NCBI GenBank assembly: GCA_003343885.1
Contig: QAKH01000036.1
Location: 1-64,000 of the forward strand
From: Clostridiales bacterium
GTDB lineage: Bacteria; Bacillota; Clostridia; Oscillospirales; CAG-382
Direction of reading: 5' to 3'
Length of the DNA stretch: 64,000 nucleotides
The notes under the pieces: generated by a model
Databases searched by the model: none
What the model saw: the letters and a program-made list of their open reading frames with translations, nothing else
Told to the model about the DNA's origin: nothing
In this document: one piece after another, positions 33,925 to 42,695 of the stretch
Numbering within the stretch: position 1 is the stretch's first letter
Layout of the letters: each line of letters opens with the position of its first letter
Translations under genes and position numbers: made by a program

Positions 33925-34890
33925 TTAAAAGGTAAGCACAACCTTTCCGATATTTTTATTTTTATAAAGTATTTCGTGTGCTTCAGCGGCTTCATGTATA
34001 GGAAAAGAAGCGTATATATCCGGCTTTATTTTTCCGCTTTCAAAATACGGGTACAAATCTCTTTGAAGCTCCTTAAGCAAAGCTGCCTTAAACTGCGGAG
34101 TTCTGCTTCTCAAGGTACTGCCTTTTAAGCAAAATCCGCCTGATAAAAGCGCCGCAAGGTCTATTTGCGAAACAGTTCCTCCAAGAGTTGCTATCATAAT
34201 CCATCTGCCGTATCTTGCCATGCGTGTAAAATAATTTCCTAACTGGCTTCCGCCGACACAGTCGAGAACGACGTTTACATTGTTTGATGAAAACACTTCA
34301 TCAAGGCTTGTTTTTTCGGTGTTTATGATTATGTCGGCGCCGTATTTGCTTATCGTCTTTGCCTTGGCGTCGCTTCTGACGGTTGAAATTACCTTTGCGC
34401 CGAACGCCTTTGCTATCTGCGTTGCGGCGATCCCCACTCCGCTTCCTCCGGCAAAAACAACCAGCGTTTCTCCGCTTTTGAGTCCCGCCTCATGAAAAAG
34501 ATTCAAATACGCCGTGCTGTACACCTCGGGTATGCAGGCGCCGTGCTCAAAATCAAAGCCTTCAGGTAATGGAAGAGCCATGTCGTATCGTGTGCTGACG
34601 TATTCGGCATATCCTCCTCCGCCCAAAAGTGCGCACACGCTGTCGCCTATCTTAAGCGAACTTTGCATTTTTGCGGTTTCTCCCATTTTTTCAACCGTTC
34701 CCGCGACCTCAAGTCCCATCCACTCGGGACATCCTGCCGGAGACGGATATTTCCCCTCTCTTTGGAGAAGATCCGCACGGTTTACTCCTGCCGCCTTTAC
34801 TTTTATGAGAATATCGTCAGCTTTTACTTCCGGATCCGGAACGAACTCATAACTTAAAGCCTTGTCGCTTTTTATAAGTACGGCTTTCAT
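33925..34890 (-). CDS. NADPH:quinone oxidoreductase-like MDR protein
   Basis: This 321-residue medium-chain dehydrogenase/reductase is of the zinc-free quinone reductase group. It has an N-terminal GroES-like domain (VNRADLLQREGKYPSP), a Rossmann fold with VFAGGSGVGIAATQIAKAFGA, and no structural zinc cysteines. It probably reduces quinones or enones with NADPH. Its start overlaps the end of the preceding oxidoreductase gene by 4 bases (ATGA), showing coupling. The physiological substrate is not clear. Confidence 0.88.
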   Translation of the reverse strand: MKAVLIKSDKALSYEFVPDPEVKADDILIKVKAAGVNRADLLQREGKYPSPAGCPEWMGLEVAGTVEKMGETAKMQSSLKIGDSVCALLGGGGYAEYVSTRYDMALPLPEGFDFEHGACIPEVYSTAYLNLFHEAGLKSGETLVVFAGGSGVGIAATQIAKAFGAKVISTVRSDAKAKTISKYGADIIINTEKTSLDEVFSSNNVNVVLDCVGGSQLGNYFTRMARYGRWIMIATLGGTVSQIDLAALLSGGFCLKGSTLRSRTPQFKAALLKELQRDLYPYFESGKIKPDIYASFPIHEAAEAHEILYKNKNIGKVVLTF

Positions 34891-35930
34891 AATTTTATAT
34901 CTCCTTTATAGTCGCTTTCTATTCCGCACGCTGCAAGTATCAGCCTGTGAAGCCGCGCCTCATACTCAAGGCTGTACGGGTTTTCCGCCTCTTTTCTTAC
35001 AAACCGTGCAAAATCAGCCATCATACTGTCGTATCTGTCAAACGGCTCAAAGTGTTTCACCGTTCCGCTGTCTTTCCAGCCTTCAACTCCATCGCATATT
35101 CTCATATCCGTTTCAAGCGTATCTCCCGGATTTGAGTTCAGGTACCGTTCAAGCGGCAGGATATGCAATGTTTTCTTTGAGCCGCATATAACAAGCTGTC
35201 TTCGTGTAAAGCCGCCCGGCTCACAGGCGCTCGTTTTTGCAAAGGACACTCCGTTCTTATACTTAAACGCCGCAAAGCCTATATCCTCCGCTTTCACGCC
35301 GTCAAAGCCGCTTGCCGAGTTAAGGGCAAGTACCTGTTCCGGTATACCCTGGAAAAGCAATATCAAATCTACAAGGTGACATCCGAGAAAATACATCATT
35401 CCGCCGTCAAAGTGAGCAAGCCACTCTCTTTTTTCCGGGAGATGCAGGCAGTCCATGTGCGCTTCCACACTGTATATTTCCCCGAGCTCTCCGCTTTCGG
35501 CAAGCTTTTTTGCTTCAAGGTATGCAGGGTTGTATCTGTACATATAACCGGTCTGAAAAACAGTGCCGTTTCTTTTTATGAGCGACAACAGCTTTTCATA
35601 CTCGCTCTGCGAGACTCCGCCCGGTTTATCCATGTGAATGTGCAAGCCCTTTTCTGCGGCAAGCAGCGAATATTTTGTAAGATTCCAGTCGTCGCTCTCG
35701 ATGCTTACTGCGTCAAGCCCCGGATAGTCAAGCAGCTGCTCAAGAGTCATCTTCGGCGCTTCGGCAAATTCTTTATACTGCTCCTCCTTTCGCCCTCTCT
35801 CGGTTTCCGGCACATAAAGTCCGACAACGTCGAATATATCTTTTTGCTTTAACAAACTGCGAAATGTCGGCAACGCGTGGTCGTGTCCTATGCCAATCTG
35901 GACAATTTTTACCTTTTTCGCTGTACTCAT
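34887..35930 (-). CDS. Gfo/Idh/MocA family oxidoreductase
   Basis: This 347-residue NAD(P)-dependent oxidoreductase has the N-terminal fold VKIVQIGIGHDHALPTFRSL, a HMDKPGG loop in the place of the usual EKP motif (residues about 98-104), and a C-terminal domain with GGMMYFLGCHLVDLILLFQG. It lies between the MDR genes, 36 bases after the previous stop and overlapping the next start. The three oxidoreductases may form a short sugar or polyol catabolic route; this is inference from operon order. Confidence 0.88.
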   Translation of the reverse strand: MSTAKKVKIVQIGIGHDHALPTFRSLLKQKDIFDVVGLYVPETERGRKEEQYKEFAEAPKMTLEQLLDYPGLDAVSIESDDWNLTKYSLLAAEKGLHIHMDKPGGVSQSEYEKLLSLIKRNGTVFQTGYMYRYNPAYLEAKKLAESGELGEIYSVEAHMDCLHLPEKREWLAHFDGGMMYFLGCHLVDLILLFQGIPEQVLALNSASGFDGVKAEDIGFAAFKYKNGVSFAKTSACEPGGFTRRQLVICGSKKTLHILPLERYLNSNPGDTLETDMRICDGVEGWKDSGTVKHFEPFDRYDSMMADFARFVRKEAENPYSLEYEARLHRLILAACGIESDYKGDIKL

Positions 35931-35966
35931 GATATTGTATTACCTCCTGTTTTAAGCTTTCGCAGC

Positions 35967-36986
35967 TTATATCAATGACCAATCAAACTGAACAACTGTC
36001 GGGAACGCGGCGTCGTTAACAAGCCTGTTGTATACTTCCCCACATTCTGCCGGAGAATGGGTTTCGCAAATAAGTTTTTCAAGATCCAATCTTTCTTGAC
36101 CGCATAATTTCATTACCGTTTTTATATCATCACGCTGTGTGAAAAATCCGGGGTACGACTCGTATTCCGGTCTTGCCTGTGTGTGCGCTCCGACTATCGT
36201 TATTCCCGGTCCGTGAATTTTGTGGTAGTAGTCGATGGTAAAATCCGAGCTTCTTGTACAGCCGAGAAGTGAAATTCTTCCAAAGCGTGCCATGCAGTCA
36301 AGAGCTTCATCAAATCCCGCTCCAATGCCTGTCACTTCAACGGCAGTGTTTGCTCCGCCGCCGGTTATTTCCTTAACCTTGTCAACAAATCCCGTTTCAA
36401 AAGGATCTAACGCGTAATCAGCTCCGTTTTTTAATGCAAGAGCTCTTCTTTCGGCAACCGGATCAACAGCGATAACCGGAACCGCTCCCGCCTTTACGGC
36501 AAACAATACCGAAAGCTGACCGAGAAGCCCCAGTCCCATAACAAGCATGCTTTCGCCGATTTCAAGCCTTGTTTTTCTGACACCTGCAAGCGGAAAAGTA
36601 CAAATATGAAACATCGCCGCTTCTTGAAAACTTATATTATCATACGTAATTTTGACAACATTTTTCTCATGTACCGTGTTGAACTGCTTGTGGTGCCCCC
36701 AGGATACTACAACTCTGTCTCCCGGCTTTACGCTTTTAACGTTTTTGCCGGTTTCAAGCACAACGCCGGAGCTGCTGTATCCGGACATACGTGGGAATAC
36801 CGGTTCGCTGCCTTGCGGGATATCACTTATGCTGACATTTAAATTACCGGTAATATTTGCTTTTTCCGTGCCGCTGCTTATAGTGCTGAACGCTGTTTTT
36901 ACCAAGACCTCGTTTTCTGCCGGAGCTTTCCTCTCCACTTCCAAAAGTTCGGCCTTATTAACGCCAGTAAATACTATTTGCTTCAA
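35967..36986 (-). CDS. Zinc-type alcohol/polyol dehydrogenase-like MDR protein
   Basis: This 339-residue MDR dehydrogenase has the GroES-like domain (KTAFSTISSGTEKA), GYSSSGVVLETGK, and the nucleotide-binding VMGLGLLGQLSVLFA. The catalytic zinc ligands of classical ADHs are not evident, so zinc binding is uncertain. Related proteins oxidise polyols, or act with Gfo/Idh enzymes in sugar modification. The start is TTG with GGGGGAG 6 bases upstream. It is the first gene of a three-gene operon and is divergent from the AraC regulator. Confidence 0.85.
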   Translation of the reverse strand: MKQIVFTGVNKAELLEVERKAPAENEVLVKTAFSTISSGTEKANITGNLNVSISDIPQGSEPVFPRMSGYSSSGVVLETGKNVKSVKPGDRVVVSWGHHKQFNTVHEKNVVKITYDNISFQEAAMFHICTFPLAGVRKTRLEIGESMLVMGLGLLGQLSVLFAVKAGAVPVIAVDPVAERRALALKNGADYALDPFETGFVDKVKEITGGGANTAVEVTGIGAGFDEALDCMARFGRISLLGCTRSSDFTIDYYHKIHGPGITIVGAHTQARPEYESYPGFFTQRDDIKTVMKLCGQERLDLEKLICETHSPAECGEVYNRLVNDAAFPTVVQFDWSLI

Positions 36987-37072
36987 TGTTACTCCCCCTT
37001 ACTTTGCCTATATTATTTTGTTTTACAATCATACGCATTTACTTGTATTTTATTTGTTTTTATACTAACACA

Positions 37073-37101
37073 TTGACAAAAGCAAAACAAGACAGTATAA
37101 T
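37073..37101 (+). promoter_or_regulatory. Consensus sigma-A promoter of the AraC-type regulator gene
   Basis: TTGACA (37073-37078), a 17-base spacer and TATAAT (37096-37101) match the sigma-A consensus at every position. The promoter lies in the divergent region between the regulator and the dehydrogenase operon. Confidence 0.85.
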
Positions 37102-37139
37102 TCAAAAAAAGGACATTTTTGTGCAAAAGAGGTGTTTTA

Positions 37140-37988
37140 ATGGAGCAGATAAAGCCGGTACCCGGGACATTTTTCTCTCTTACGCACTACGCGGTTCATA
37201 AATTTCATATTCCGGGACAAAGTCTTTGCGACAAGCGCAGCGGCAGGGCAACCGCATCTATATACTATCTTGTAAACGGTGCGGCTGAGTTTTCTACGCC
37301 TAAAGGAGAACTTCACTTTAATCCGGGAGAGGTACTGTACATTCCGAGGCGCCAGCGCTATACAGCAAAATGGACCGGAACGCCTGACATAGTTTTTTAC
37401 GGCATAGACTTCGGGTTTGAGTTAAAAAGCGAATTCGGCGCTATCGGAAGTTATGCGGGAATTCACGACAGCTATGTTCTTCAAAAACCTGATATTTCCG
37501 GATTGTGCGGTATTCCCGAAACATTTGACAAGCTGTATTTGAGATATTGCAACCCGGAATCAACCGGTCTTGAGGCGGTTATGGATTTTTACTCTTTTTT
37601 CGGAGAGCTGCTGCCTCATCTTGACAAAACATATATTCGGTTTGCCGACAATCCTTGCGAAAAAGCCGCCTCATACATAGAAGAGAACTGCACTGAAGAT
37701 TTTTACGCGGAAGAACTTGCTGAAATGTGCGGACTAAGCCTTTCAAACTTCTATTCGCTGTTCAAAAAATACACCGGTCTTACGCCGGTTGAATACAAGA
37801 ACACCTACCGTGTACGCATGGCTCAACAGCTTTTGCTTCAAAACAAAAGCATTGATGAAATAACCGAACGGCTGAACTTCAGCTCGCCTGCATATTTCAG
37901 AAAGGTTTTCAAAAGCGTTACGGGTATGCTTCCCGGTACTTACAAAAAGAACGCCTCAGGATACGGCGGCGCAAGTGTTCTTATTTGA
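37140..37988 (+). CDS. AraC family transcriptional regulator
   Basis: This 282-residue regulator has an N-terminal cupin-like sensor domain (residues about 20-100, with HFNPGEVLYIPRRQRY). Two C-terminal helix-turn-helix motifs follow: LAEMCGLSLSNFYSLFKKYTG, then IDEITERLNFSSPAYFRKVFK. It probably senses a sugar and activates the divergent oxidoreductase operon. ATG 37140 is preferred over TTG 37119 because AGAGGTG lies just before it. Confidence 0.9.
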   Translation: MEQIKPVPGTFFSLTHYAVHKFHIPGQSLCDKRSGRATASIYYLVNGAAEFSTPKGELHFNPGEVLYIPRRQRYTAKWTGTPDIVFYGIDFGFELKSEFGAIGSYAGIHDSYVLQKPDISGLCGIPETFDKLYLRYCNPESTGLEAVMDFYSFFGELLPHLDKTYIRFADNPCEKAASYIEENCTEDFYAEELAEMCGLSLSNFYSLFKKYTGLTPVEYKNTYRVRMAQQLLLQNKSIDEITERLNFSSPAYFRKVFKSVTGMLPGTYKKNASGYGGASVLI

Positions 37989-38040
37989 AATATTCCGGAA
38001 AAATCAAACCTTTTAGACTTTTTGTTTCTAAGCATTATAA

Positions 38041-38085
38041 AAAACGGCTGAAGCATATCAATGGGAGCTTCAGCCGTTTTTTCTT
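38041..38085 (+). terminator. Terminator after the AraC-type gene
   Basis: AAAACGGCTGAAGC and GCTTCAGCCGTTTT form a perfect 14-bp stem with a 12-base loop, followed by TTCT. Confidence 0.85.
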
Positions 38086-38188
38086 TCATTATACTCTTTA
38101 TTCTTTTGTTCTTTATTCTTTTCGTTCTCTTATCCGTTTGCGGAGATTTGACTCGCAATGGTGTTTTTAAATTTCATGTCAGGTTAAA

Positions 38189-40345
38189 TCACATAAACAG
38201 CAGATCCGCAGTGTTTATATTTTCAGCCTTTAAAAAGTCATACATGTCATGCACTCTGCACGCACGGTATTCTTCGGCCGTGTGGCAGTCGGACCCTACG
38301 CTTATAAACATCCCCGCTTCTTTAACGACATTCTGTTTTGCCGTATCTGACATAAAATCTTTTACGTATTGGTGCTCTCTGTAAAAATGAACCTTGTCAC
38401 AGCATACGTTCATTTCCCAAATTATACCCTTTTGAGCTAAAAGCTTGAAATATTCGTGAGCGTCATATCCGTATTTTTCGCAATACCTGAACAAATCGGT
38501 ATGTGCAATGACACACCGTGTCCCTATCTTTTCACAAAATTCAAGCAAGTTTCCTCCAACCACGCTTTCTTCATCGGTGATATGCTCGACAAGGCAGTAA
38601 TCGTATTCAGACAGCTTTGACAGGTCCTGCATTTCAAAAAGCGTTTTTCTGGTTGCTATTTCGACAGCACACAGAACCTTTATCTGTTCAGAGTATTTGC
38701 CAGCAAGATCACGTATCTTTTTAATATATAAATCCTGTTTTTGAGAAACATCGTAGCAATGATCGGAAATTCCGATGAGCTTTATTCCGTTTTCCACAGC
38801 TGAAAGTATAATTTTTTCCGGCCTGTCTTTGCCGCACGAAGAGAAGTTTGTATGCGTATGAAGGTCAAATACGCATCTCGCCCTATATTTTTTGAAAAGC
38901 TCTACGCTTGCTTTATATTCGCCGTGTCCTCTTATTTCAAGTATCACCGGAGCTTTTGATATCGCTCCTGTGCTCCAGCATTTAAAAAATGAAGCGTAAG
39001 ATATAAGGCTGCCGTACACATCGGTAATCGGCATATGATTGAGCATTTTGTCGGACTGTTCATCCTTAACAGTTTGGTGAATGTGATAACCGACGCTATA
39101 CCGTCCTGTTTCAGCATACCATGTTGAAATCGGGTATTTCTGACTGAACGGAGCGTTATTTCTCGCATGTCCTACATCAAGGTTAATGCCTATTACACGT
39201 GTACACTTCTTCCTGAGATGCTTCATAAACTCGACGCATTCCTCCGGTAGATATCCGAACCGTCTTGACTCTGCCTGTCCGGTTCGCTCAATCTCGGTCA
39301 TATGCATGTTTTCAACGCCTATTACACACTTTGCGGGCAAAAGAGCGAAACGTTTTGCAAGAAAATCTGAAATATTATCAAAAGCCGCTTTGTCTTTTTT
39401 TACGGTGTCAATACTGATTTTCGGCACATGTACGGTAATTCTGTCCGCGCCAAGGGAACTTGCTGTCATTGTAAATTTATCCCAATCAGCCTGATTTTCA
39501 ATATTGCCGGAAGAATAAACTATTTCCGGAGCGTGCATTGACAAATTCACTCCGCCGGATTTTCTCCAGGCCGCTATTGAATCATGCAAGGTTCCGGCAT
39601 CTGTCCCGAGTGCGTTATATCTGAGCTCAATGCACTTAAGCCCTTCCTTTTCGGCGTAATTTATATCCTGCGGCACATCAAAGCACGATATTCCTATGTA
39701 GTCGTAAATATCGCCGGGTACAGGGCAAAAGTAACATGATTTTGTAATCTCTCCGCTTTCGGTGTCGTAATACACAATGCTCGGATTTTCACCTATGGAC
39801 TTGTCAGGATCAAGTGCGGGAAGTGATAAAGAATTCTCGGCAAAGCTGCTCTTGTGAAGATGCCCGTATACAAGCAAGGACTTCTGATGGCGTTTCCGCC
39901 AGTCCTCAAAGCGTTTTTTTGAACTCTCCTCCAAGCTACCTGACGGATGGTGCATAACGACAATGGAATTTTCATCCGCCTTCTCAAGCGTTTCAAACGT
40001 TGATAGGTCGATAATCTTTTCACTGTCGTTGACGGCGAAAATTTTTATCTTTTCTGAAAGTATGTTCTCACATGGCGAACATAAACTTTGCATGTAAGAA
40101 ATATTTTTCGGAGTGCGGCAGTCTGAGTTTCCGGGTATTACTATGCACGGAACTGTAAGCGACTGTATTTTTCTAACAAAGCGTTTTGCGGCAAAAATGT
40201 TGCCGTCGGCGGTAAAATCTCCAGCAAAAACGACAGCGTCAGCCCTTTTATTCTTCAAGTCACTGCACGCCCAGTCAAGCGCATCATACTGAACAGTGCG
40301 CTTATTATACGAAAGGTGCAGATCGCACATAAAACATATTAACAT
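38189..40345 (-). CDS. Three-domain metallophosphoesterase / TIM-barrel / PHP protein
   Basis: The protein has 718 residues. Residues 1-215 are a calcineurin-like metallophosphoesterase with all five motifs: CDLHLS, AGDFTADG, GNSD, MHHP and GHLHKS. Residues about 220-465 are a xylose-isomerase/AP-endonuclease-2-like TIM barrel (VNLSMHAPEI, VGVENMH-like IGVENMH, INLDVGHARNN, VILEIRGHGEY). Residues about 480-718 are a PHP domain (DLHTHTNFSSCG, GISDHCYD, IAHTDLF, GSDCHTAEE). Each part keeps its metal-binding residues. All three folds hydrolyse or rearrange phosphate or sugar-phosphate substrates, so a multi-step phosphate salvage enzyme is possible. I know of no named protein with this order. 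Confidence 0.8.
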   Translation of the reverse strand: MLICFMCDLHLSYNKRTVQYDALDWACSDLKNKRADAVVFAGDFTADGNIFAAKRFVRKIQSLTVPCIVIPGNSDCRTPKNISYMQSLCSPCENILSEKIKIFAVNDSEKIIDLSTFETLEKADENSIVVMHHPSGSLEESSKKRFEDWRKRHQKSLLVYGHLHKSSFAENSLSLPALDPDKSIGENPSIVYYDTESGEITKSCYFCPVPGDIYDYIGISCFDVPQDINYAEKEGLKCIELRYNALGTDAGTLHDSIAAWRKSGGVNLSMHAPEIVYSSGNIENQADWDKFTMTASSLGADRITVHVPKISIDTVKKDKAAFDNISDFLAKRFALLPAKCVIGVENMHMTEIERTGQAESRRFGYLPEECVEFMKHLRKKCTRVIGINLDVGHARNNAPFSQKYPISTWYAETGRYSVGYHIHQTVKDEQSDKMLNHMPITDVYGSLISYASFFKCWSTGAISKAPVILEIRGHGEYKASVELFKKYRARCVFDLHTHTNFSSCGKDRPEKIILSAVENGIKLIGISDHCYDVSQKQDLYIKKIRDLAGKYSEQIKVLCAVEIATRKTLFEMQDLSKLSEYDYCLVEHITDEESVVGGNLLEFCEKIGTRCVIAHTDLFRYCEKYGYDAHEYFKLLAQKGIIWEMNVCCDKVHFYREHQYVKDFMSDTAKQNVVKEAGMFISVGSDCHTAEEYRACRVHDMYDFLKAENINTADLLFM

Positions 40346-40444
40346 TACAACCTCTGAATTATTCGGAAAAATCTAAGTATTTGATATTCAGTTTGTCCTG
40401 TCATGCGGTATCTGATTTCTGTACGACATAACATATTCAAAAAT

Positions 40445-41122
40445 TTACGGATGTTCACGGTTCTCGCGGTACGCCGCCATTATCTCTTTAAAAATTTCTC
40501 CGTTTGACGGCGGAGTCCAGGTTATTGCGTTTGCGCCTGCGGCAATGGTTTCAAGAATACTTTCGTCCGTCGGGCCGCCTGTCGCTATAACCGGAATTTT
40601 GGGAAATTCTTTCTTTATTCTCCTCACAACCTCTGGCGTTGAAGCTGCTGCGGAAACATTAAGTATAGAAGCTCCGGCTTCAATTCTTGCCGCAATATCT
40701 TCATCACTTCTGACAACCGTTACAACCGCAGGTATATCGATGGTATGGACAACGTCCCTTAACACTTCATTTTTTGTAGGTGCGTTAACCACAACGCCGG
40801 TCGCTCCCTGCATTTCGGCAAACATGGCAAGGTTTACTACTCTTTGTCCGCCCGTAAGTCCTCCGCCTACCCCTGCAAAAACCGGGATATCGGCAGCCAT
40901 GAGAAGCGCCTGTGTTATAACCGGCTGAGGTGTAAAAGGATATACGGCAATTATTGCGTCTGCGTTTACGTTCTTTATTATACATAGGTCCGTAGAAAAA
41001 ACAAGAGATTTTATTCTCTTTCCGAATATAACTATTCCGCTGCATTTACGAATAACTTCCGGAACTCTCAGGTTGAATTTTCTGAGGTTCCCATCAATTT
41101 CATCGGGTAATACTTTCGGCAT
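40445..41122 (-). CDS. Predicted (beta/alpha)8-barrel protein, function unknown
   Basis: This 225-residue protein has the repeating strand-glycine pattern of phosphate-binding TIM barrels: PVFAGVGGGLTGGQ, GATGVVVNAP, AGASILNVSAAAS and PVIATGGPTDESI. The last two are typical phosphate-cradle turns like those of ThiG, HisF or KDPG-type aldolases. Homologues in Clostridia are commonly labelled hydrolase without experimental support. It is encoded ahead of the three-domain phosphoesterase on the same strand (99 bases apart), which suggests a common pathway. Confidence 0.6.
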   Translation of the reverse strand: MPKVLPDEIDGNLRKFNLRVPEVIRKCSGIVIFGKRIKSLVFSTDLCIIKNVNADAIIAVYPFTPQPVITQALLMAADIPVFAGVGGGLTGGQRVVNLAMFAEMQGATGVVVNAPTKNEVLRDVVHTIDIPAVVTVVRSDEDIAARIEAGASILNVSAAASTPEVVRRIKKEFPKIPVIATGGPTDESILETIAAGANAITWTPPSNGEIFKEIMAAYRENREHP

Positions 41123-41585
41123 CTCGTTCCCTCTTTTCTAAATTATTCTGTCTTGATTATACAAAAAATAACTCTTTATATAAACAGTTTTGCTTCAACG
41201 TTTTTTTAATTTAATGTTAAGATAAACAAAATCTCGTTAAAATAATGTACAGTTTGGATTATATGTGTATTTTTTGTTACTTATATCATTTTGAAAAATA
41301 TCGGATTTTCTCGCATATACACTTTATTTCTTTGAAATATTCTAAAAATCGTTATGCGTATTTTACGCATATTTCGACACGAGATGACATTTTTTTATTA
41401 ACAAATTTGTAGGATTTTGTCATTGATTTTTACTATCACAACATGTATCATTATCATGTCGGGTATTGAGCACAGAGTTTTTCATTAATTTGACTGTTGC
41501 ACAAGGGAACGCTGCCTGTGCCTGAATTTTTTGCCTGTCAAAAAGTGTTTGCGCCGCAAAGCAACACGGCGCGGAGGTGTGAAGA
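41123..41585 (+). promoter_or_regulatory. 463-bp potA upstream region with palindrome and structured leader
   Basis: This gap has no gene I can support. It holds a 17-bp inverted repeat, ATGCGTATTTTACGCAT (41354-41370, arms of 7), a possible operator. A possible promoter is TTGATT (41423-41428), 17 bases, TATCAT (41446-41451). Just before potA, GCGCCG (41551-41556) and CGGCGC (41567-41572) form a hairpin that abuts the ribosome site GGAGGTG (41573-41579). Such a hairpin could tune translation of the polyamine transporter. No regulator gene is adjacent. Confidence 0.45.
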
Positions 41586-42695
41586 TTGGACAAAAGTGTT
41601 ATTGTAAGTCTGAAAAACATCGTCATGAATTTTGACGATGAGCAGGTTTTAAAGGGTATCAATCTCGATATCCATGACAAGGAGTTTATTACCTTGCTCG
41701 GCCCCTCCGGTTGCGGTAAAACTACCACATTACGCATAATAGGCGGTTTTATTGAGCCGCATGAAGGGGACGTTTTCTTTGACGGGAAACGGATAAACAA
41801 AATACCTCCGTACAAGCGGCAGGTAAACACCGTTTTCCAGAAATACGCACTTTTCCCACACTTGAATGTTTTTGAAAACATTGCGTTCGGGCTCAGATTA
41901 AAAAAGACTCCGGAAAAAGAGATAAAAACGCGGGTTCTTGAAATGCTGGAACTTGTAAATCTCAAAGGATACGGCGCAAAGAGAGTCGATTTTCTCTCCG
42001 GCGGTCAACAGCAAAGAGTTGCAATAGCAAGAGCTCTTATAAATCACCCTCGCATGCTGCTTTTGGACGAGCCGCTGGGTGCGCTTGATTTACAGCTTCG
42101 CAAAGAAATGCAGATTGAGCTAAAGCGAATGCAGCAGCAGCTCGGAATTACATTTATTTACGTTACTCACGACCAAGAAGAAGCCTTGACAATGTCTGAC
42201 CGCATTGTTGTAATGAACCGCGGCATGATAGACCAGATTGGCACTCCGGAAGATATATACAACGAACCGGCAAACACCTTTGTTGCCCGCTTTATCGGTG
42301 AAAGCAACATTGTGTCCGGCATTATGCACGATGACTTTGACGTTGAATTTGCCGGCAAGCATTTTGTCTGTGTTGACAAGGGCTTTGACAAGATGGAGCC
42401 GGTCGATATAGTTATCCGTCCCGAAGATATACGCTTCAAACAGCCTGATGAAAACACCATTGACGGAACCGTTGAGACGGTAACTTTCAAGGGCGTGCAT
42501 TTTGAAATGATTGTGGACAGCTTCGGAACAAAATGGAAAATACATTCGACCAAAGCCGCCGAGCCGGGTTCTTTTATCGGCATGGCGCTGACTCCGGAAG
42601 ATATCCATATCATGCATAAGAGCTATGCTTCCAATATGAATATCGAAGAAGCTTCTTCAATTCAGGAGGGTGCCGTGAATGAAAAAGAACTCTAA
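41586..42695 (+). CDS. potA: Spermidine/putrescine ABC transporter ATP-binding protein
   Basis: This 369-residue ATPase drives the PotABCD polyamine importer. It has Walker A GPSGCGKTT, the signature LSGGQQQRVAIARAL, Walker B LLLDEPLGALD, and a C-terminal TOBE-like regulatory domain (VDIVIRPEDIRF, residues about 270-350). Translation starts at TTG 41586 with GGAGGTG 6 bases upstream. Its last 17 bases overlap potB, so the operon is translationally coupled. Confidence 0.95.
   Translation: MDKSVIVSLKNIVMNFDDEQVLKGINLDIHDKEFITLLGPSGCGKTTTLRIIGGFIEPHEGDVFFDGKRINKIPPYKRQVNTVFQKYALFPHLNVFENIAFGLRLKKTPEKEIKTRVLEMLELVNLKGYGAKRVDFLSGGQQQRVAIARALINHPRMLLLDEPLGALDLQLRKEMQIELKRMQQQLGITFIYVTHDQEEALTMSDRIVVMNRGMIDQIGTPEDIYNEPANTFVARFIGESNIVSGIMHDDFDVEFAGKHFVCVDKGFDKMEPVDIVIRPEDIRFKQPDENTIDGTVETVTFKGVHFEMIVDSFGTKWKIHSTKAAEPGSFIGMALTPEDIHIMHKSYASNMNIEEASSIQEGAVNEKEL

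Noticed and set aside
41420..41965. Minus-strand open frame over the potA leader and start
   Set aside because: It overlaps potA in antisense and shows no domain; the region is better read as the pot leader.
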